NCBI RefSeq assembly: GCF_040939455.1
Contig: NC_134109.1
Coordinates: 75,297,001 to 75,361,000 of the forward strand
Direction of reading: 5' to 3'
DNA from: Microcebus murinus
Taxonomy: Eukaryota; Chordata; Mammalia; Primates; Cheirogaleidae
Length of the DNA: 64,000 nucleotides
The notes beneath the pieces are model-generated. The model was not told the origin of the DNA, made no database searches, and worked only from the letters and a program-made list of their open reading frames with translations. The position numbers and the translations under genes are program-made. Below are positions 1 to 12,027 of this stretch, piece after piece (position 1 is the first letter of the stretch; every line of letters starts with the position of its first letter).

Positions 1-1664
1 CCTTGGAGAGAAGAAAAGGCTTGAGCAGTTGCAGGTAATACATTTTCTCCACCAAATGAGAGAAAGGGGGCTGTGATGCTGCTAATCCACTGGTAACCAC
101 TGGGAGATTTTCCTGAACACACCCTATTTTTTGATCTTGAAGAGAAAGACCAAAAAAATAAAGGAGAAAAAGAAAGAAAAGAAAATAGTAAATGAAACCT
201 ACAATGACAGATGTCAAATCAACACTTTCCTAATATAATCCATAAAACAGAATTCCTGGAAAAAATATTAATAACATCCTGCAGAAGAAAATGTCAAGTT
301 AAGGAAATAAGTTCCTTCCCTTATCACGTGGTTTTAACAAGTGAACTATGCATAGTTAGAGAAGGTAAACATACAGTAACAAAAGTTTTTTAAAAAGTTT
401 TTCTTTTAAATATAGATTTGAGCATTAAAATGTATATTTCAGATATACATAAATCTATCATTTCCCTGAAACAGATAAATAATGATACTATGTAACATGT
501 ACATAGAGCTAAAAAGATTTTTAGAGTACCATTGAAAACCTGAAATTAAAATGCAGGATTTGAAAGACATTAGGTTCTGTAAGTTATTTGAAGATTCAAT
601 TCTAAATTCCCGCCTTAGTTTGGGCTGTCCTAAAAGAGCATCTGAAATTAGAACTTGGATCTCGGTGATTTATTTGGGAGATGAATTCTAGGAAGCAGAG
701 TGGAGAATGAGACAAGGGAAGGAAAAGCCAATAAATGCTATTGAGTTGGTTAATGATCTGGGCAACCAAGGATCAATTCTACTGGAGATTTTCTGAGGAA
801 CTCTGTAGAATGTGCTTCAAAATTGCTCATTTGAAGGATGTCTGGCTGGTGCATTTATTCACAGTATCCTGTCCTGTCTCCCATTTTTCAAAGGTTGATG
901 CAAGTGGTGGTTAGTTCCCTCACCCTTCCAGACTTCCTTGACACAAGAGCTGAGTAAGCTCCTTTGGCTTCAGAGAAAGTCCTGAGGCAGAAGAACAGAG
1001 AAATGCATAGCCTATGTGGTAGAACATTGTCAGTATGCCCAGAACTGTTTGGCACTGCTGTAGCTGGGATTAGAGATGGGACAACAGCATATGGTAAAGG
1101 CACCAAAAGCTTATGCCTCAGATACCATTTCACCTACAAAAGGTTTCATTACACTATCTTAAATCAGCTCCCAGGATGAAGATTGGTAAGACTTTTCATA
1201 AATCTAACATTTTTGTGTTCTCAAATATATTATTATTCCTAAATTTTAAAATATCAGAACATAATCTAACTTACAAATTCACATGTCCATATAACCAATC
1301 TGACTTCATTTCCAATGAACATATTTTTGAAATTTGAGTATTTGTGGGCTTTCTGAAGAAATTAGTACTAAAACTAGGCAAAGGATAAATTGGAAGTTAA
1401 AAGAAAAAGGAAGGAGCCAATGATGCTAAAAAAGGGAAATAAAAAGTATTATGACAACAAATTTTCACATTGTGTCTGTATTACAAAATGAGTTAAGTGA
1501 TTTTAATGGAAAATAATGTAATTTGATCATTTTTATTCTTTTTTATCTCAATAAAGAGCAATCTGGTTTGGATTAATTTCACATTTTTCAACTGATTGTT
1601 TTGGCATCATAAACACATTGTCTTAATTGTACTTTTTAAAAGGCCATATATAATATTGGCTAAA
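1..1664. other. No gene recognised; unassigned sequence
   Basis: I see no exon with splice signals or a coding pattern. About 640-1180 is noticeably less AT-rich than its surroundings and may be a decayed repeat (LTR-like feel), but I cannot name a family. The remainder is AT-rich unique-looking sequence. Confidence 0.3.
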
Positions 1665-1850
1665 ATTGCTCAGGCCTTGGGGTCAGATGCCTATATTTGA
1701 ATTCCTACTTCACAATTTTCCAGGTATGCAAAATGGTGACAATGCCAATACTTAGTAACTGGTAATTTAGGATTAAATTATAATGCATATGAAGCCCTCA
1801 AAAGCATCTACCTGAAAATAACTGCTCAGTAATATTAGTGATGACTATTT
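1665..1850 (+). repeat. MIR SINE relic
   Basis: The order of diagnostic pieces fits a plus-strand MIR: GGGGTCAGATGCCTATATTT with a following TTGAATTCC (degraded 'lost-patient' box), CTTCACAATTTTCCAGG, GCAAAATGGTGACAATGCC, then a 3' tail resembling the MIR core end. It is strongly diverged, as expected for this ancient family. Confidence 0.55.
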
Positions 1851-1855
1851 TAGTT

Positions 1856-1945
1856 AATATTATTATAAATTATAAATATTTTATTTATTTATAATTATAA
1901 ATTATAGTTATAAATTATAATTATAAATATTATTATAAATTAGGA
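1856..1945. repeat. AT-rich palindromic low-complexity tract
   Basis: Built almost only of TTATAAATTATAAATA-like words on both strands (TTATAAATTATAA and TATAATTATAAATTATA recur), so the strand can fold back on itself. It directly follows the MIR tail and may be an expansion of it. Confidence 0.7.
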
Positions 1946-4204
1946 GGTAAAAAGTCATAACAGCAAGTTTGTAATTATATGTGCATGCACATACAATTAC
2001 ACTACAAAGCAACAAAGGAGCAAAAGAGAACATAATTGAGTAAAATGTATACTCACTGTTTTGTTAGAAGGAGGGAGTCAATGATTTCCAGATGGGAGGT
2101 GGAGTTTCATTTTGGTTCTCTTCCTCTGTTAGAGCAAGGACCTATCCTCATTACAGTTCACCTCACATGAGCAGTTACCCATAAACAGCTTGTTTGAGGA
2201 TGCCAAATGCTAAGGAAAAAGATTAGTGAGAAGAATAAGAAATGATGAATCAGGAAGCTAAAAAAAGCTGAAATTGGATAGGTATGTACAATTTACATTT
2301 ACTAAACTAAAACATAAAGGAAAAGTGAGAAGTTTATCTATTAATAGGAAAGTGCAATATCTGAGAATGGCAATTGATATTGGTGACACAATGTGGTTAA
2401 TAACCAATGTAAGATAATAGAAGTTATACTGCAATCATACAAATGTTTGGTAAGGTACAATCACACAAAGAAGCGAAAAAGCATTGCACCACAATGGGCA
2501 TAGAGTTAGGCTGTGAATTACTCAAAGAAAAGGGAAAATATCATGTAGCTATTACAGGCAGAAGAGACTAAGTAAAAAAGTATCAGTTAAAATATTTCAG
2601 TAGGAAAAAAGTTTGATCATGCAGTCAGTGGCAGGCCACCATTAGAACGTCATAGGCTAGCATCATTCATAAATGAGTCTAATTGCATAAATTAGTTAAT
2701 ACATAAACTAATAATATCATCCAAAGCACGACAAAATAATATAGATGATGAAACTTAAAGCACTGGGTATACCTGTTAGAAACTAAACTTATACTCAATC
2801 TGGGTTAAATATGTTATTGTATATTGGTAGAATGGATTTAAAATACTATAGAGATCTAATGGGCACCAAACAGGTTATAGATATCCATTTTTAATTCTTC
2901 AAAGTTCTCTAATTTTGCAATTAAAAGAGGAATAAAGAAGGATACTTATTTGAGATTATGCTAATTTCAGCTCTAAAAGAAATCTTTTTTAAAAGATGAA
3001 AACTGTCTAAAATACCTTAAAGAGAAATTTTTATCAATTAATTCCACAGACTCTTGACTTTCTAATGGAATTTGATTTAAAATAGATAGACACACATAAA
3101 ATATAGCTGTAAGGTAAACTTGTATACTTTCTTCCACTTTTTCAAAGTGGTTTCTAAGTGGGTTTTAAGCGGGGTTTTCATATCAAAACACAGTGTTTTT
3201 ATTATGTGTGTTTTCATGATATGGAAAAAATGTTGAATGTTTTCCTATAAAACTGGCCAATAAATTAGAGATTTTAGAAAGTCAAAGATGATTAATTCAT
3301 GTTCATCAGGTCTGTTTTTTTCAGTAATTTAAAATGAGCGTCCAATAATTCACGGGTTACCTGAGTTCCTTCTTTTGGATACAAAGGAGAACTCAAATCA
3401 GTCTAGTATTCCTAACACCTGACTTTAATAATTATCAACTCAAGGCTAATCTTTTTCATCTATACTTTCACTCATTTTTCCTTGTCCTCACTGTAACCAT
3501 CTTGAAGCAAATCCCAGATTTCATAGCATTTCATCTGTCTATATTAATATTTCAGTATGTAAAGATGGGGACCCATTTTTTTCTTTTTAAATATAACTAG
3601 AATACCACTATCACACTTAAAAAGTAATGCCTTAATATTATCAACTGCCCTAGTCAATGTTCACATCAGAATTGGATGATTCCAATTCTTCCAAAATGTA
3701 AGACACCTTGGCAAATAGTATGATACATGGCCAAAGCAAAATCCACAACTAATCTGTATGTGTCTTAATTCTTGAAGTACATTTGGTAATAAATTTAATG
3801 TTGTTTTCATATGAATTAATATCAGATAAAGTTTTTAAATATCCAGTATTATTTAATTTAAAATCTCCACTAAACAATTGAGAAGGATTTGGGCTTTAAG
3901 ATTCCATATCACCAATGAGTTATCTCTAGTACATTTACTTTTTTCTGTGAATAATCTTTCTAATTTCCTATATTTATATATGCACACAAACTAAAAAGGG
4001 ATGATGTTACTTCTATGAAGACCAAAGTCAGTGATATCTTTATAATTACATCGCTGCCTCATTTCCTATTATATACTGCTTCATGTTCCAGTGACTGCTT
4101 TATCTACGGTAGCAATGAATAGGTAGGACTCTAGACTACTTTAAGAGATGTTTCTTAGATGAATTATTTATTCTTTAACAAATTTAAAGGCTAACTTTAT
4201 TCTA
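1946..4204. other. No gene seen; mostly unassigned AT-rich sequence
   Basis: No splice-flanked coding segment was found. A stretch around 3470-3720 (AGCAAATCCCAGATTTCATA, ATTTCAGTATGTAAAGATGG, AATACCACTATCACACTTAA) resembles the 3' UTR of an old L1 read on one strand, but I am not certain of the family. Confidence 0.3.
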
Positions 4205-4360
4205 CTTAATTCAGTAAATATTTATTAAGTGCCTACTAAATGCTAGATTGTGTGACAGCATATATACTCTGAGGTTAGTAGTCAATAAGAAAAAAATGAT
4301 CTCTCCTTTCATCAAGCTTATAATTTAGTCTTGTAGGAAAATTGTAAATATATGCCAAAG
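4205..4360 (-). repeat. L2 LINE 3' end relic
   Basis: Reads TCAGTAAATATTTATTAAGT followed by GCCTACTAAATGCTAG and, further on, ATCAAGCTTATAATTTAGTC. This is the reverse complement of the L2 3' end (gcctggcacatagtaggcgctcaataaat ... tagactgtaagctcc), so L2 lies on the minus strand, strongly diverged. Confidence 0.6.
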
Positions 4361-5594
4361 GAAGGCCCAACTAAATTTAATTCAAAAATCAGGAAATATG
4401 ATACTTAACACAATATCTAACATTTGTTTCACATGTGGAAATATGACTTAACTAGGAAAAAAAATGAGGAGAGGCAGGAAGTTTTGAACATAGGAGGCCA
4501 CTTGACCAGCATTCGTGGAATTAAATTGATTAACCTAGGTTTTATCTGGATAGGCATTCATTATTCTTCATGTTTAATAACAGTTATCTGTGTTCAAGAC
4601 AGGTTAAACAACTTGTAATTAAACCTGAAGTAATCAATTAAGGTAAGTTTGAACATGAAGTCTATGTTTTATTATAAGATGACTTTCTTTTTCAGAAGTT
4701 TATGATTACCACCAATGATAAAGAGAAGCCAGACTGGAAAGAAAAAGGATTGACAGGACATACATTAAGTTCAAAGAGGAAATGTAGATTGCTGAGCCTA
4801 AATCCATTCAAAAATGTTCTCAGTCTTTAGGAAAATATTTGTTCCAAGCTGAAAGGCCCATTATATGCAATGGAACTAACCCTTACCTCATAATTAGGTG
4901 TGGGTCAAAAGTCTAAACCAGAAATTCAAAATATACATAAATACTTGACCTGAATAAGGAAAGAGTCTCCAGTTAAGTGAAAGCTGTATGTTTGAAAGTT
5001 CTCAGGAAGGGCTCAATTACTATCCCCCATTCTTTTAGGAAACAATTCAGGAGAAGCTTAAAAGTAAGTTACAAAAATGCTAGATTTCCAAAATGATTTT
5101 ATATTCTTTCATTAGATATTTAGTTATTTAGACAAATGAATGACCAAATGATAGATATCAAATCAAATTAACAAAAATAATTAAATAGTATATAATACAT
5201 TGTATTTTCCTACATGTGGACCATGGTCTAAATTATAAATAATATAAAAAGTAGGCTACTGGAGTCTATAATTCTGTTCTGAACTTTATTCAGCTATAGT
5301 AAAAATAGAAAATTCATTATTAGTATACCATGTCACAGTTAAAGAATGTGAATAATGTGCACAAATATAAGCAGATACTAGTTCCTATCTTATTTAAACT
5401 GAACGTGTATTACCTTTGGATCTAATCCTGGGGAATTACTTTTAAAACAGTGGGAGTGACTTTAATCCTTTGCCTTTGGTAAGCTATTAGAGAAGAGAGC
5501 CATTTTGAGGAGGAAAATATTTTAAAAAGATTGTCATGGAAAAATATGGAAAATATTTTAAAATATAGAATAAAATTAATCGAAGATGTTAAAA
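4361..5594. other. No gene or clear repeat recognised
   Basis: AT-rich sequence with short open frames only. I see no splice-flanked coding segment and no repeat I can name. Confidence 0.3.
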
Positions 5595-6015
5595 TATTAA
5601 AAAATGAAATCAGTAAAATATAGTATCATCATCCCTATTTTATTTTTTTGAGACAGAGTCCACTCTGTTGCCCGGGCTAGAGTGCCGTGGCGTCAGCCTA
5701 GCTCACAGCAACCTCAAATTCCTGGGCTCAAGTGATTCCTCTGCCTCAGGCTCCTGTGTAGCTGGGACTACAGACATGTGCCACTATGCCTGGCTAATTT
5801 TCTTTTTCATTTTTGGTAGAGACGGGTCTCCCTCTTGCTCAGGCTGGTCTCCAACTCCTGAGCTCAAAGGATCCACCTGCCTTGGCCTCTCAGAGTGCTA
5901 GAATTACAGGCGTGAGCCACCATGCCAGGCCCATCCCTATTTTACAGATGAGGAAACTAAAACACTAGAGGTTAGAAAATATGCTCAATCATTTGACATG
6001 AAAGTGGAAGGCAGC
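5595..6015 (-). repeat. MIR relic split by an Alu
   Basis: CATCCCTATTTTA followed, beyond the Alu, by CAGATGAGGAAACTAAAACA and CTAGAGGTTAGAAAATATGC. This is the minus-strand MIR motif (attatccccattttacagatgaggaaactgaggctc...). The Alu at 5643-5931 inserted inside it and duplicated CATCCCTATTTTA. Confidence 0.55.
5643..5931 (-). mobile_element. Alu SINE (dimeric), with perfect 13-bp target-site duplications
   Basis: A full dimeric Alu in reverse: a T-rich tail, then GAGACAGAGTC, GTTGCCCGGGCTAG, the CCTAGCTCACAGCAACCTCA signature of lemur-type Alus, AGTAGCTGGGAC equivalent, and GTGAGCCACCATGCC at the head. Flanks carry the identical 13-mer CATCCCTATTTTA at 5630-5642 and 5932-5944. This defines the insertion exactly and shows target-primed integration. 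Confidence 0.95.
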
Positions 6016-6039
6016 CTCATTCACTTTCTAATTATTTCT

Positions 6040-6600
6040 TGGTATACATAGATAAAACTGATTTGGAAATTAACATTGTATCCAGAAACCTTACCAAACT
6101 CAATATTAATTCTAAGAATGTCTATCTATGTAGATTTGTTTTGCATTTTCTATTTTATGCAGTCATAATCACAAATAATGTAGTTTTATTTCTGTTTTTC
6201 CCTAATTTATACATGTATTTATTTTTCTTGCCTTTTCCACTGGCTGAATAGAAGAGGTCATTTTAGTCATCTTTAACTTGTCCCTAAACTCAAAAGGAAA
6301 GCTTTCATCATTTTGTACCGAAGCATGATGGTTGTTATATCTATTGCAGATGTTGATACATTTTTGTCTTTGTTATGTTGTTAATATGGTGAATTCATTG
6401 ATGGATTTTCAGATATTAAATCAGCCTTGCATCCCTGGAATAACCCAACTTGGTCATGATGTATTATTCATGTTAAATATCACCAGATTCAACTTGATAA
6501 TTTTTGTTAAGGATTTTTAAATCCACATTCATGAGTAAGAACGATTTATAATTTTCCTATTCTTCATGGCATAATCAGGTTTTATTATTTTCAAGTATAT
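6040..6600 (-). mobile_element. Old L1, reverse-transcriptase region, left part of an interrupted copy
   Basis: Antisense L1 ORF2: CCTTGCATCCCTGGAATAAC and CCAACTTGGTCATGATGTA (the reverse complement of the region encoding the RT 'GFIPGMQGWFN' block). It appears to continue at about 8745 (GAACTCATAAAATAAGTTCC, then the 'tagtcctgg' block), so a younger L1 separates the halves. Heavily diverged and non-coding. Confidence 0.65.
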
Positions 6601-7049
6601 TTTTTAAAAATTAGAAACTCAAGTCTAATGCAAATACAGATTGAACATGTGTTCAGAATCAGTAAAGATTGATCAGACCCATTGAGTAAAGCTGGTCCAA
6701 GACAATTTGAGAGAATATATATATATATGATGAAAGAATCCTGGAATAATATTGACGGATTAATGTCCTATAGGGCAATAAAATTGTAAATTTTGTGGTT
6801 ATGTTTTCTACTTAACAGAAAAATACTTGCATCCCTGCTAGACAAAAAAAATCTATATATATTAATAAGTAAATTTGAAGAGTCTAGGCTAAAATTAGCA
6901 AATAGTAAGTGAAAATAAAAGTTCATTTCCTAAAGAATTAAATATTCCTTGAGTGAGCCTGACCAACAATACTCCAGAATAACACTGAAAGGATAAGCAG
7001 TCATTCTTTCTAAGATATTTGCAAAAGAAATGTTGGTTATTCCACTGGG
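6601..7049. other. Unassigned segment between two L1 pieces
   Basis: About 450 bp that I cannot place on L1, including a short (AT)n run near 6717-6729. It may be the 5' flank or filler of the inverted L1 insertion, or an older unrelated fragment. Confidence 0.35.
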
Positions 7050-7640
7050 CTCTGAGAAGGTAACTTAGTAGGATTTCAATATTTTGTAATTTGTTGAAAC
7101 TTATTTTTTGGATTAATATATGATATATCTTGGAAAATGTTCTATGTACTGACGAGAAAAATGTATATTGTGCCATTTTTGGGTAGAATCTTCTGTAAAT
7201 GTCAGTTAGGCCCGCTTGTTCTAGAGTCTCTTTTAAGTCCAGTGTTTCTTTGTTGATTTGTTGCCTCAATGATTTGTCTAGTTCTGTCATAGGAGTGTTG
7301 AAACCTCCCACAACTAATGTATTGCCATATGTTGCTTTTTTTTAGTTTTAGTAGAATTTGTTTTATGAATCTGGAAGCTCCAATGTTAGGTGCCTATATT
7401 TAGGGTTGCTATATCTTCTTGTTGAATCAATCCCTTTGTCATTATATAGTGACCTTTTATGTCTTTTTTTCTATTGTTGACTTAAAATCTGTTTTATCTG
7501 ATATAAGAAGAGCTACTTCTTCTCACTTTTTGTTTCTACTTGTTTGTAATATTTTTTCTACTCCTTTACCTTGAGTCTATGAAAATCTTTGCAAGTTAAG
7601 TTGGTCTCTTGGGGACAGGTAATATTTGGACTGTGGTTTT
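7050..7640 (-). mobile_element. Inverted 5' part of a twin-primed L1 (endonuclease domain)
   Basis: Antisense L1 ORF2 endonuclease: the peptide from about 7311 down to 7030 reads GGFNTPMTELDKSLRQQINK, then ..LTDIYRRFYPKMAQYTFFS, the C-terminal half of the L1 APE-type endonuclease. Upstream residues continue to about 7620. It abuts a sense L1 piece that starts where this one would end in ORF2, the arrangement left by twin priming. Broken by stops and not functional. Confidence 0.75.
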
Positions 7641-8690
7641 TTTTTATGTACTCCAACAATATATATGAAGAACTATCAAAACTTTACAATCACATGGACA
7701 TCAAATAACCTGCTGCTAAATGATCTTTGGGCCAATGATAAAATTAAGGTGGAAATTAAAAATTCTTTCAAAATGAATGAAAATAATGATGAAAGCTATC
7801 AAAATCTCTGTAATACAGAAAAATGAGTGCTAAGGGGGTTTATAGCACTGAATGCCTGCATCAAAAAGACAGAAAGATCACAAATTAATAACCTAATGTC
7901 ACACCTCAAGGTACTAGAAAAACAGAAACAAACCAAAACCAGAGCTAGAAGAAGACAAATATCAAAGATCAAAACAGAATTAAATAAAAGTAAAGCCAAA
8001 AAAAAAAAAAAACCAACACAAAGGAACAATGAAGAGTTGATTCTTTTCAAAATAAACAAAATAGATAGACCACTAGCTAGATTAACCAAGAAAAGAGGAG
8101 AGAGGATTCAAATAAACTTAATCATAAATGAAAAAGGAGATATTACAACTGATACAAGAGAAATAGAAAAGATGATCATCCAAGACTACTATGAACACCT
8201 CTATGCTCACAAAGGGGAAAGAAGTCATTTTATAAAAAGGACACCTGTACTCTTATGCTTATCACAGTACAATTCACAATAGCAAAGATATAAAATCAAC
8301 CTACGTGCCCATAAACTAATAAGTGGATAATATTTACACCATGGAATACTATCCTGCCATGGAAAAGAATGGAATAATGTCTTTTGCAGCAACTTGGATG
8401 GAACTGGAGGCCATTATTTATCTTAAGTGAAGTAACCCAGAAACAAAAACCAAATACTGCATGTTCTCACTAAGTGGTACCTAAGCAATGGGTATGCATG
8501 GTCACACAGAGTGACATAATGGACACTGGAGATTCACCATGGGAAGCTTGGGAAGTGGGGGCAGGATGAAAATTTTCCTTTTGGGTACAATGTACACTAT
8601 TCAGGTGATGGGTGCAATAAAACCTAGGCTTCTCTGCTATACAATTCATTCATTTAACAAAAAGCATTTGTACTCCGTAAATCTATTAAA
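7641..8690 (+). mobile_element. Sense 3' part of the same twin-primed L1 (ORF2 linker, C-term, 3' UTR)
   Basis: From about 7690 the sense strand encodes the L1 ORF2 segment just after the endonuclease ([15 protein letters not shown]..., then ..LRGFIALNACIKK..., ..INKIDRPLARLTKKRGERIQ, ..NEKGDITTDTREIEKMI) up to about 8215. An internal deletion then jumps to the ORF2 C-terminus and 3' UTR (GGAATACTATCCTGCCATGG, GTTCTCACTAAGTGG) and an A-rich end near 8690. A frameshift near 7826 and the deletion make it dead. Confidence 0.8.
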
Positions 8691-8744
8691 ATAAAACTAA
8701 AATAACAGAAATATTGGTTATACTTAACAGAATCTAGATTATAG

Positions 8745-9540
8745 GGAACTCATAAAATAAGTTCCTTCTTCTACTGTTTTCCAGTAAAGTTTCTATACAT
8801 TTGCCACTGCTTTGCAAAATTTATAAGAGATGTCATCTAGTCCTGGAAATGTGTGAAAGTTTTTACTAATAAATTTAATTTCTTTAAGAAACATAGGACT
8901 ACCTATGTTTTACCAGATTTATCAGGTTTACCATTTCTGTTCAAAATATTTTAGAAACTTTTCCATCTCAACTCAGTTTTTAAGTTTATTGGCATGGAAT
9001 AATTGGCAATATTACTATCAGAAGCAATTATATGATGTCTTCTTTTTAAATTTTCCAGTACTGATCATTTGTGCTTTCTCTCTTTGTATCTCAGTCAGTG
9101 TTACAAGGGATTGATAACGTTTAATCATTTCCAAGAAATGACTGTTGGCTCTTGTGACTTGTTGATTGTATGTTTATATTCTAGTCTTAATTTCTTTTTT
9201 TTTTTTTTTGCCTCTTTGCAGAAGAATTAATTTATTTTTTAACCTTATATTTCCTTATCTATTTCTTTAGGTTAAATTGCTATTGTTTACCTAACTTCTT
9301 AGGATGATTGCCTAGCTCATTGATTTTCAGCCTTTCTCCTTATCTAATATAGATATTTGAGGCTATGAATTTCATTGGAATACTGCTTTGATGTGATTTC
9401 ACAATTTTGATATGTCAACTTATTCAAAGGCTTGTGATTAAAAATTATTAATTTCTCTTCAGATTTATTTTTTGTTCCATAGATTATTGAGATATTTATT
9501 GCCTTTAATTCCCATGTATTTTAAGATTTTTAGCTATCTT
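8745..9540 (-). mobile_element. Old L1, right part of the interrupted copy
   Basis: Antisense L1 ORF2 text continues from the 6040-6600 fragment: AGTCCTGGAAATGTGTG, AATTTCTTTAAGAAACATAG, GACTGTTGGCTCTTGTGACT, CCTAGCTCATTGATTTTCAG, CATAGATTATTGAGATATTT. Very diverged, with no coding capacity. Confidence 0.6.
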
Positions 9541-9544
9541 TTTA

Positions 9545-11536
9545 AAATTGTGGTAAAACACACATTTTTTTTGTTTTTTGCTTTCCTTCTCCTCAGGTAT
9601 CTTATTATAGTCTAAAAATATACCATCTTAACTAGTTTTAACTGCACAGTACAGTACTGTTAGCTATATATAACTTGTACAACAGATCTCCAAAACATTT
9701 TCTTCTTGCAAAACTGAAACTCTATACCTATTGAATGCTCCTTTCCTCCCTGAACCCTGCCCCTGACAAACATTATTCTACTTTATATTTCTAAGAGTTT
9801 GACTATGTTAGATACCACATATAAGTGAAATCATGTCATATTTATCTTTTTGTGACTGGCTTATTTCATTAGCATAATGTCCTTAAGGTTTATCCATGTT
9901 GTCACACTTGACAGGATTTCCTTCTTTTTAAAGACTGAATAATATTCCATTGTATAAAGATGCCACATTTTCTTTAATCATTCCTCTATTGGTAGATATA
10001 TGGATTGCTTCCTCATCTTGACTATTGTGAACATGGAGTCCAAATACCGCTTCAGGATCCTGATTTCAATGATTCTTCTGGATAAATTCCCAGAAGTGTG
10101 ATTGCTGGATCATCTGGTGGTTCTATTTTTAATTTTTTGAGGAATTTCCCTACTGTTTTCCATAGTAATTACACTATTTTACATTCTTATCAAGAGCACA
10201 CAAGAGTTGCAATTTCTCCCCATCTTCGCTATTGCTATTTTTTTATTTTGATAGTGGACATCCTAATGAGCTTGAGGTAATATTTTACTGTACTTTTGAT
10301 TTGCATTTCCCTGATGATTAGTGATGTTGAGCACTGTTTCATATGCTTGTTGGCCATTATATTTTATCTTTGGAGAAATGTCTATTCAAGTCTTTCACCC
10401 ATTTTTAAATCATTTTTTGGTTTGTTTTTTTGGTGTTCAGTTGCAGGATTTTTAAAAATATATTCTGGATATTAACACATTTACAGGCATATGGTTTGCA
10501 AATATTTTTCATCAGTTTCCATTTCATTTGTTATTTCCTTTGCTGTGCCAAAGTTTTAAAGTTTGATGTAGTCCCATTAATTTATTTTTGCTTTTGTTGT
10601 CTGTGCTTTTGATGTCATATCCAAGAAATCATAGCCAAATACAATGTAATGAAAATTTCCTCCTATGTTTTCCACTACAAGTTTCATAGTTTTAGGTCTA
10701 CCATTTAGGTATTTAATCTATTTTGAACTATTTTTGTATGGTATAAGGTAAGAGTCCAGCTTTATTCTTTTGCATGTGGATATCCAGTTCTCTGAATAGA
10801 TTTTGTTGAAGAGACTATTTTTCCCTTTGTATTAATATAGTCTTGACACCTTTGTTTAAGATCATTTGACCATATACATAAAGATTTATTTCTTGGCTCT
10901 CTATTCTGTCCCATTGGTCTATATGTCTGTTTTTATGCCAATATCATACTGTTTTGAATAGTTTAACTTTGTAATGTTTTGAAATCAGGAAGTCTGAAAT
11001 CTATGATGGCTTTGCTTTTCTTTCTTGAGATTGTTTTGGCTATTCAGAGTCTTTTGAGACAACATAATGAACTTTAGGATGGTCGTATCTATTTCTGAAA
11101 ATAAATGCTATTGGAATTTTGACAGCAATTGCATGTAATCTATAGATAACCTTGGGTAATTTGGACATTTGAACAATATTAAGTCTTCTAGTTCATGAAC
11201 ACAAGATGTTTTTCCCTTAATTTCTGTTTCAATTTCTTTCAGCAATGTTTTATAGTTTTCAGTGTATATAGCATCCTTGGATAAATTTATCTGTAAGTAC
11301 TTTATATGTTGATGCTATTGTGAATGGTATTGATTTCTTAATTTCCTTTTCATATGATTCACTGTTAATGTACAGAAATGTAATTAACTTTGTGTGTTAA
11401 TTTTATATCCTACAACTTTGCTAAATTCATTTATTAGTTCATATAGTTTGTGTGTATGTGTGTGTGTGTGTGTAAAATCTTTAGGATTTTCTACATGTAA
11501 GGTCATTTTTATCTGTTAACAGAGATAATTTTATAT
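9545..11536 (-). mobile_element. L1 (L1MA/L1MB-like), 3' half
   Basis: Reads the 3' UTR (ATTGTGGTAAAACACACA, ACAACAGATCTCCAAAAC, GAATGCTCCTTTCCTCCC), then antisense ORF2 C-terminus (AATAATATTCCATTGTAT, GATTGCTGGATCATCTGG, TTTGCATTTCCCTGATGATT, GTCATATCCAAGAAATCAT, CCATTGGTCTATATGTC). It is 5'-truncated before the RT core and is followed directly by another minus-strand L1. Confidence 0.85.
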
Positions 11537-11981
11537 ATATTTTTAATCAAAATATTAAGGGGGTACAAATGTTTTTATTACGTGGATAGCTTCTATGATG
11601 CTTAAGTCAGGGTTATTCATGTGCCCATCATCTGAATAGTGTTCATTGTACCTATTAGGTAAGTTTTTAATCCTTCCCTCCTTCCCCCTCCCCCTTCTTG
11701 TTTTCCTATGACTTTCACTTCACTCTGTGACCATGTTTGCCCATTGATTAGTTCCAAATTATTAGAGAGTACATCCAGTATTTGTTTTTCCATTTCTGAT
11801 AGACTTCAAATAGGATAATGGTCTCCAGTTCCATTCAAATTTTTGCAAAATACATTAATTCATTTCTTTTTATGGCTGAATAGTACTCCATGGTGTGTGT
11901 GTGTGTGTACATACACGCAAGCACATACACCATATATACATGGTGGTGTGTATATATATATATATATATACACCATGTTTG

Positions 11982-12027
<46 letters not shown>

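Noticed and set aside
7827..8282. 151-codon plus-strand open frame rich in Lys/Arg
   Set aside because: It is the L1 ORF2 linker region (..INKIDRPLARLTKKRGER..) of a dead, twin-primed L1, not a host gene.
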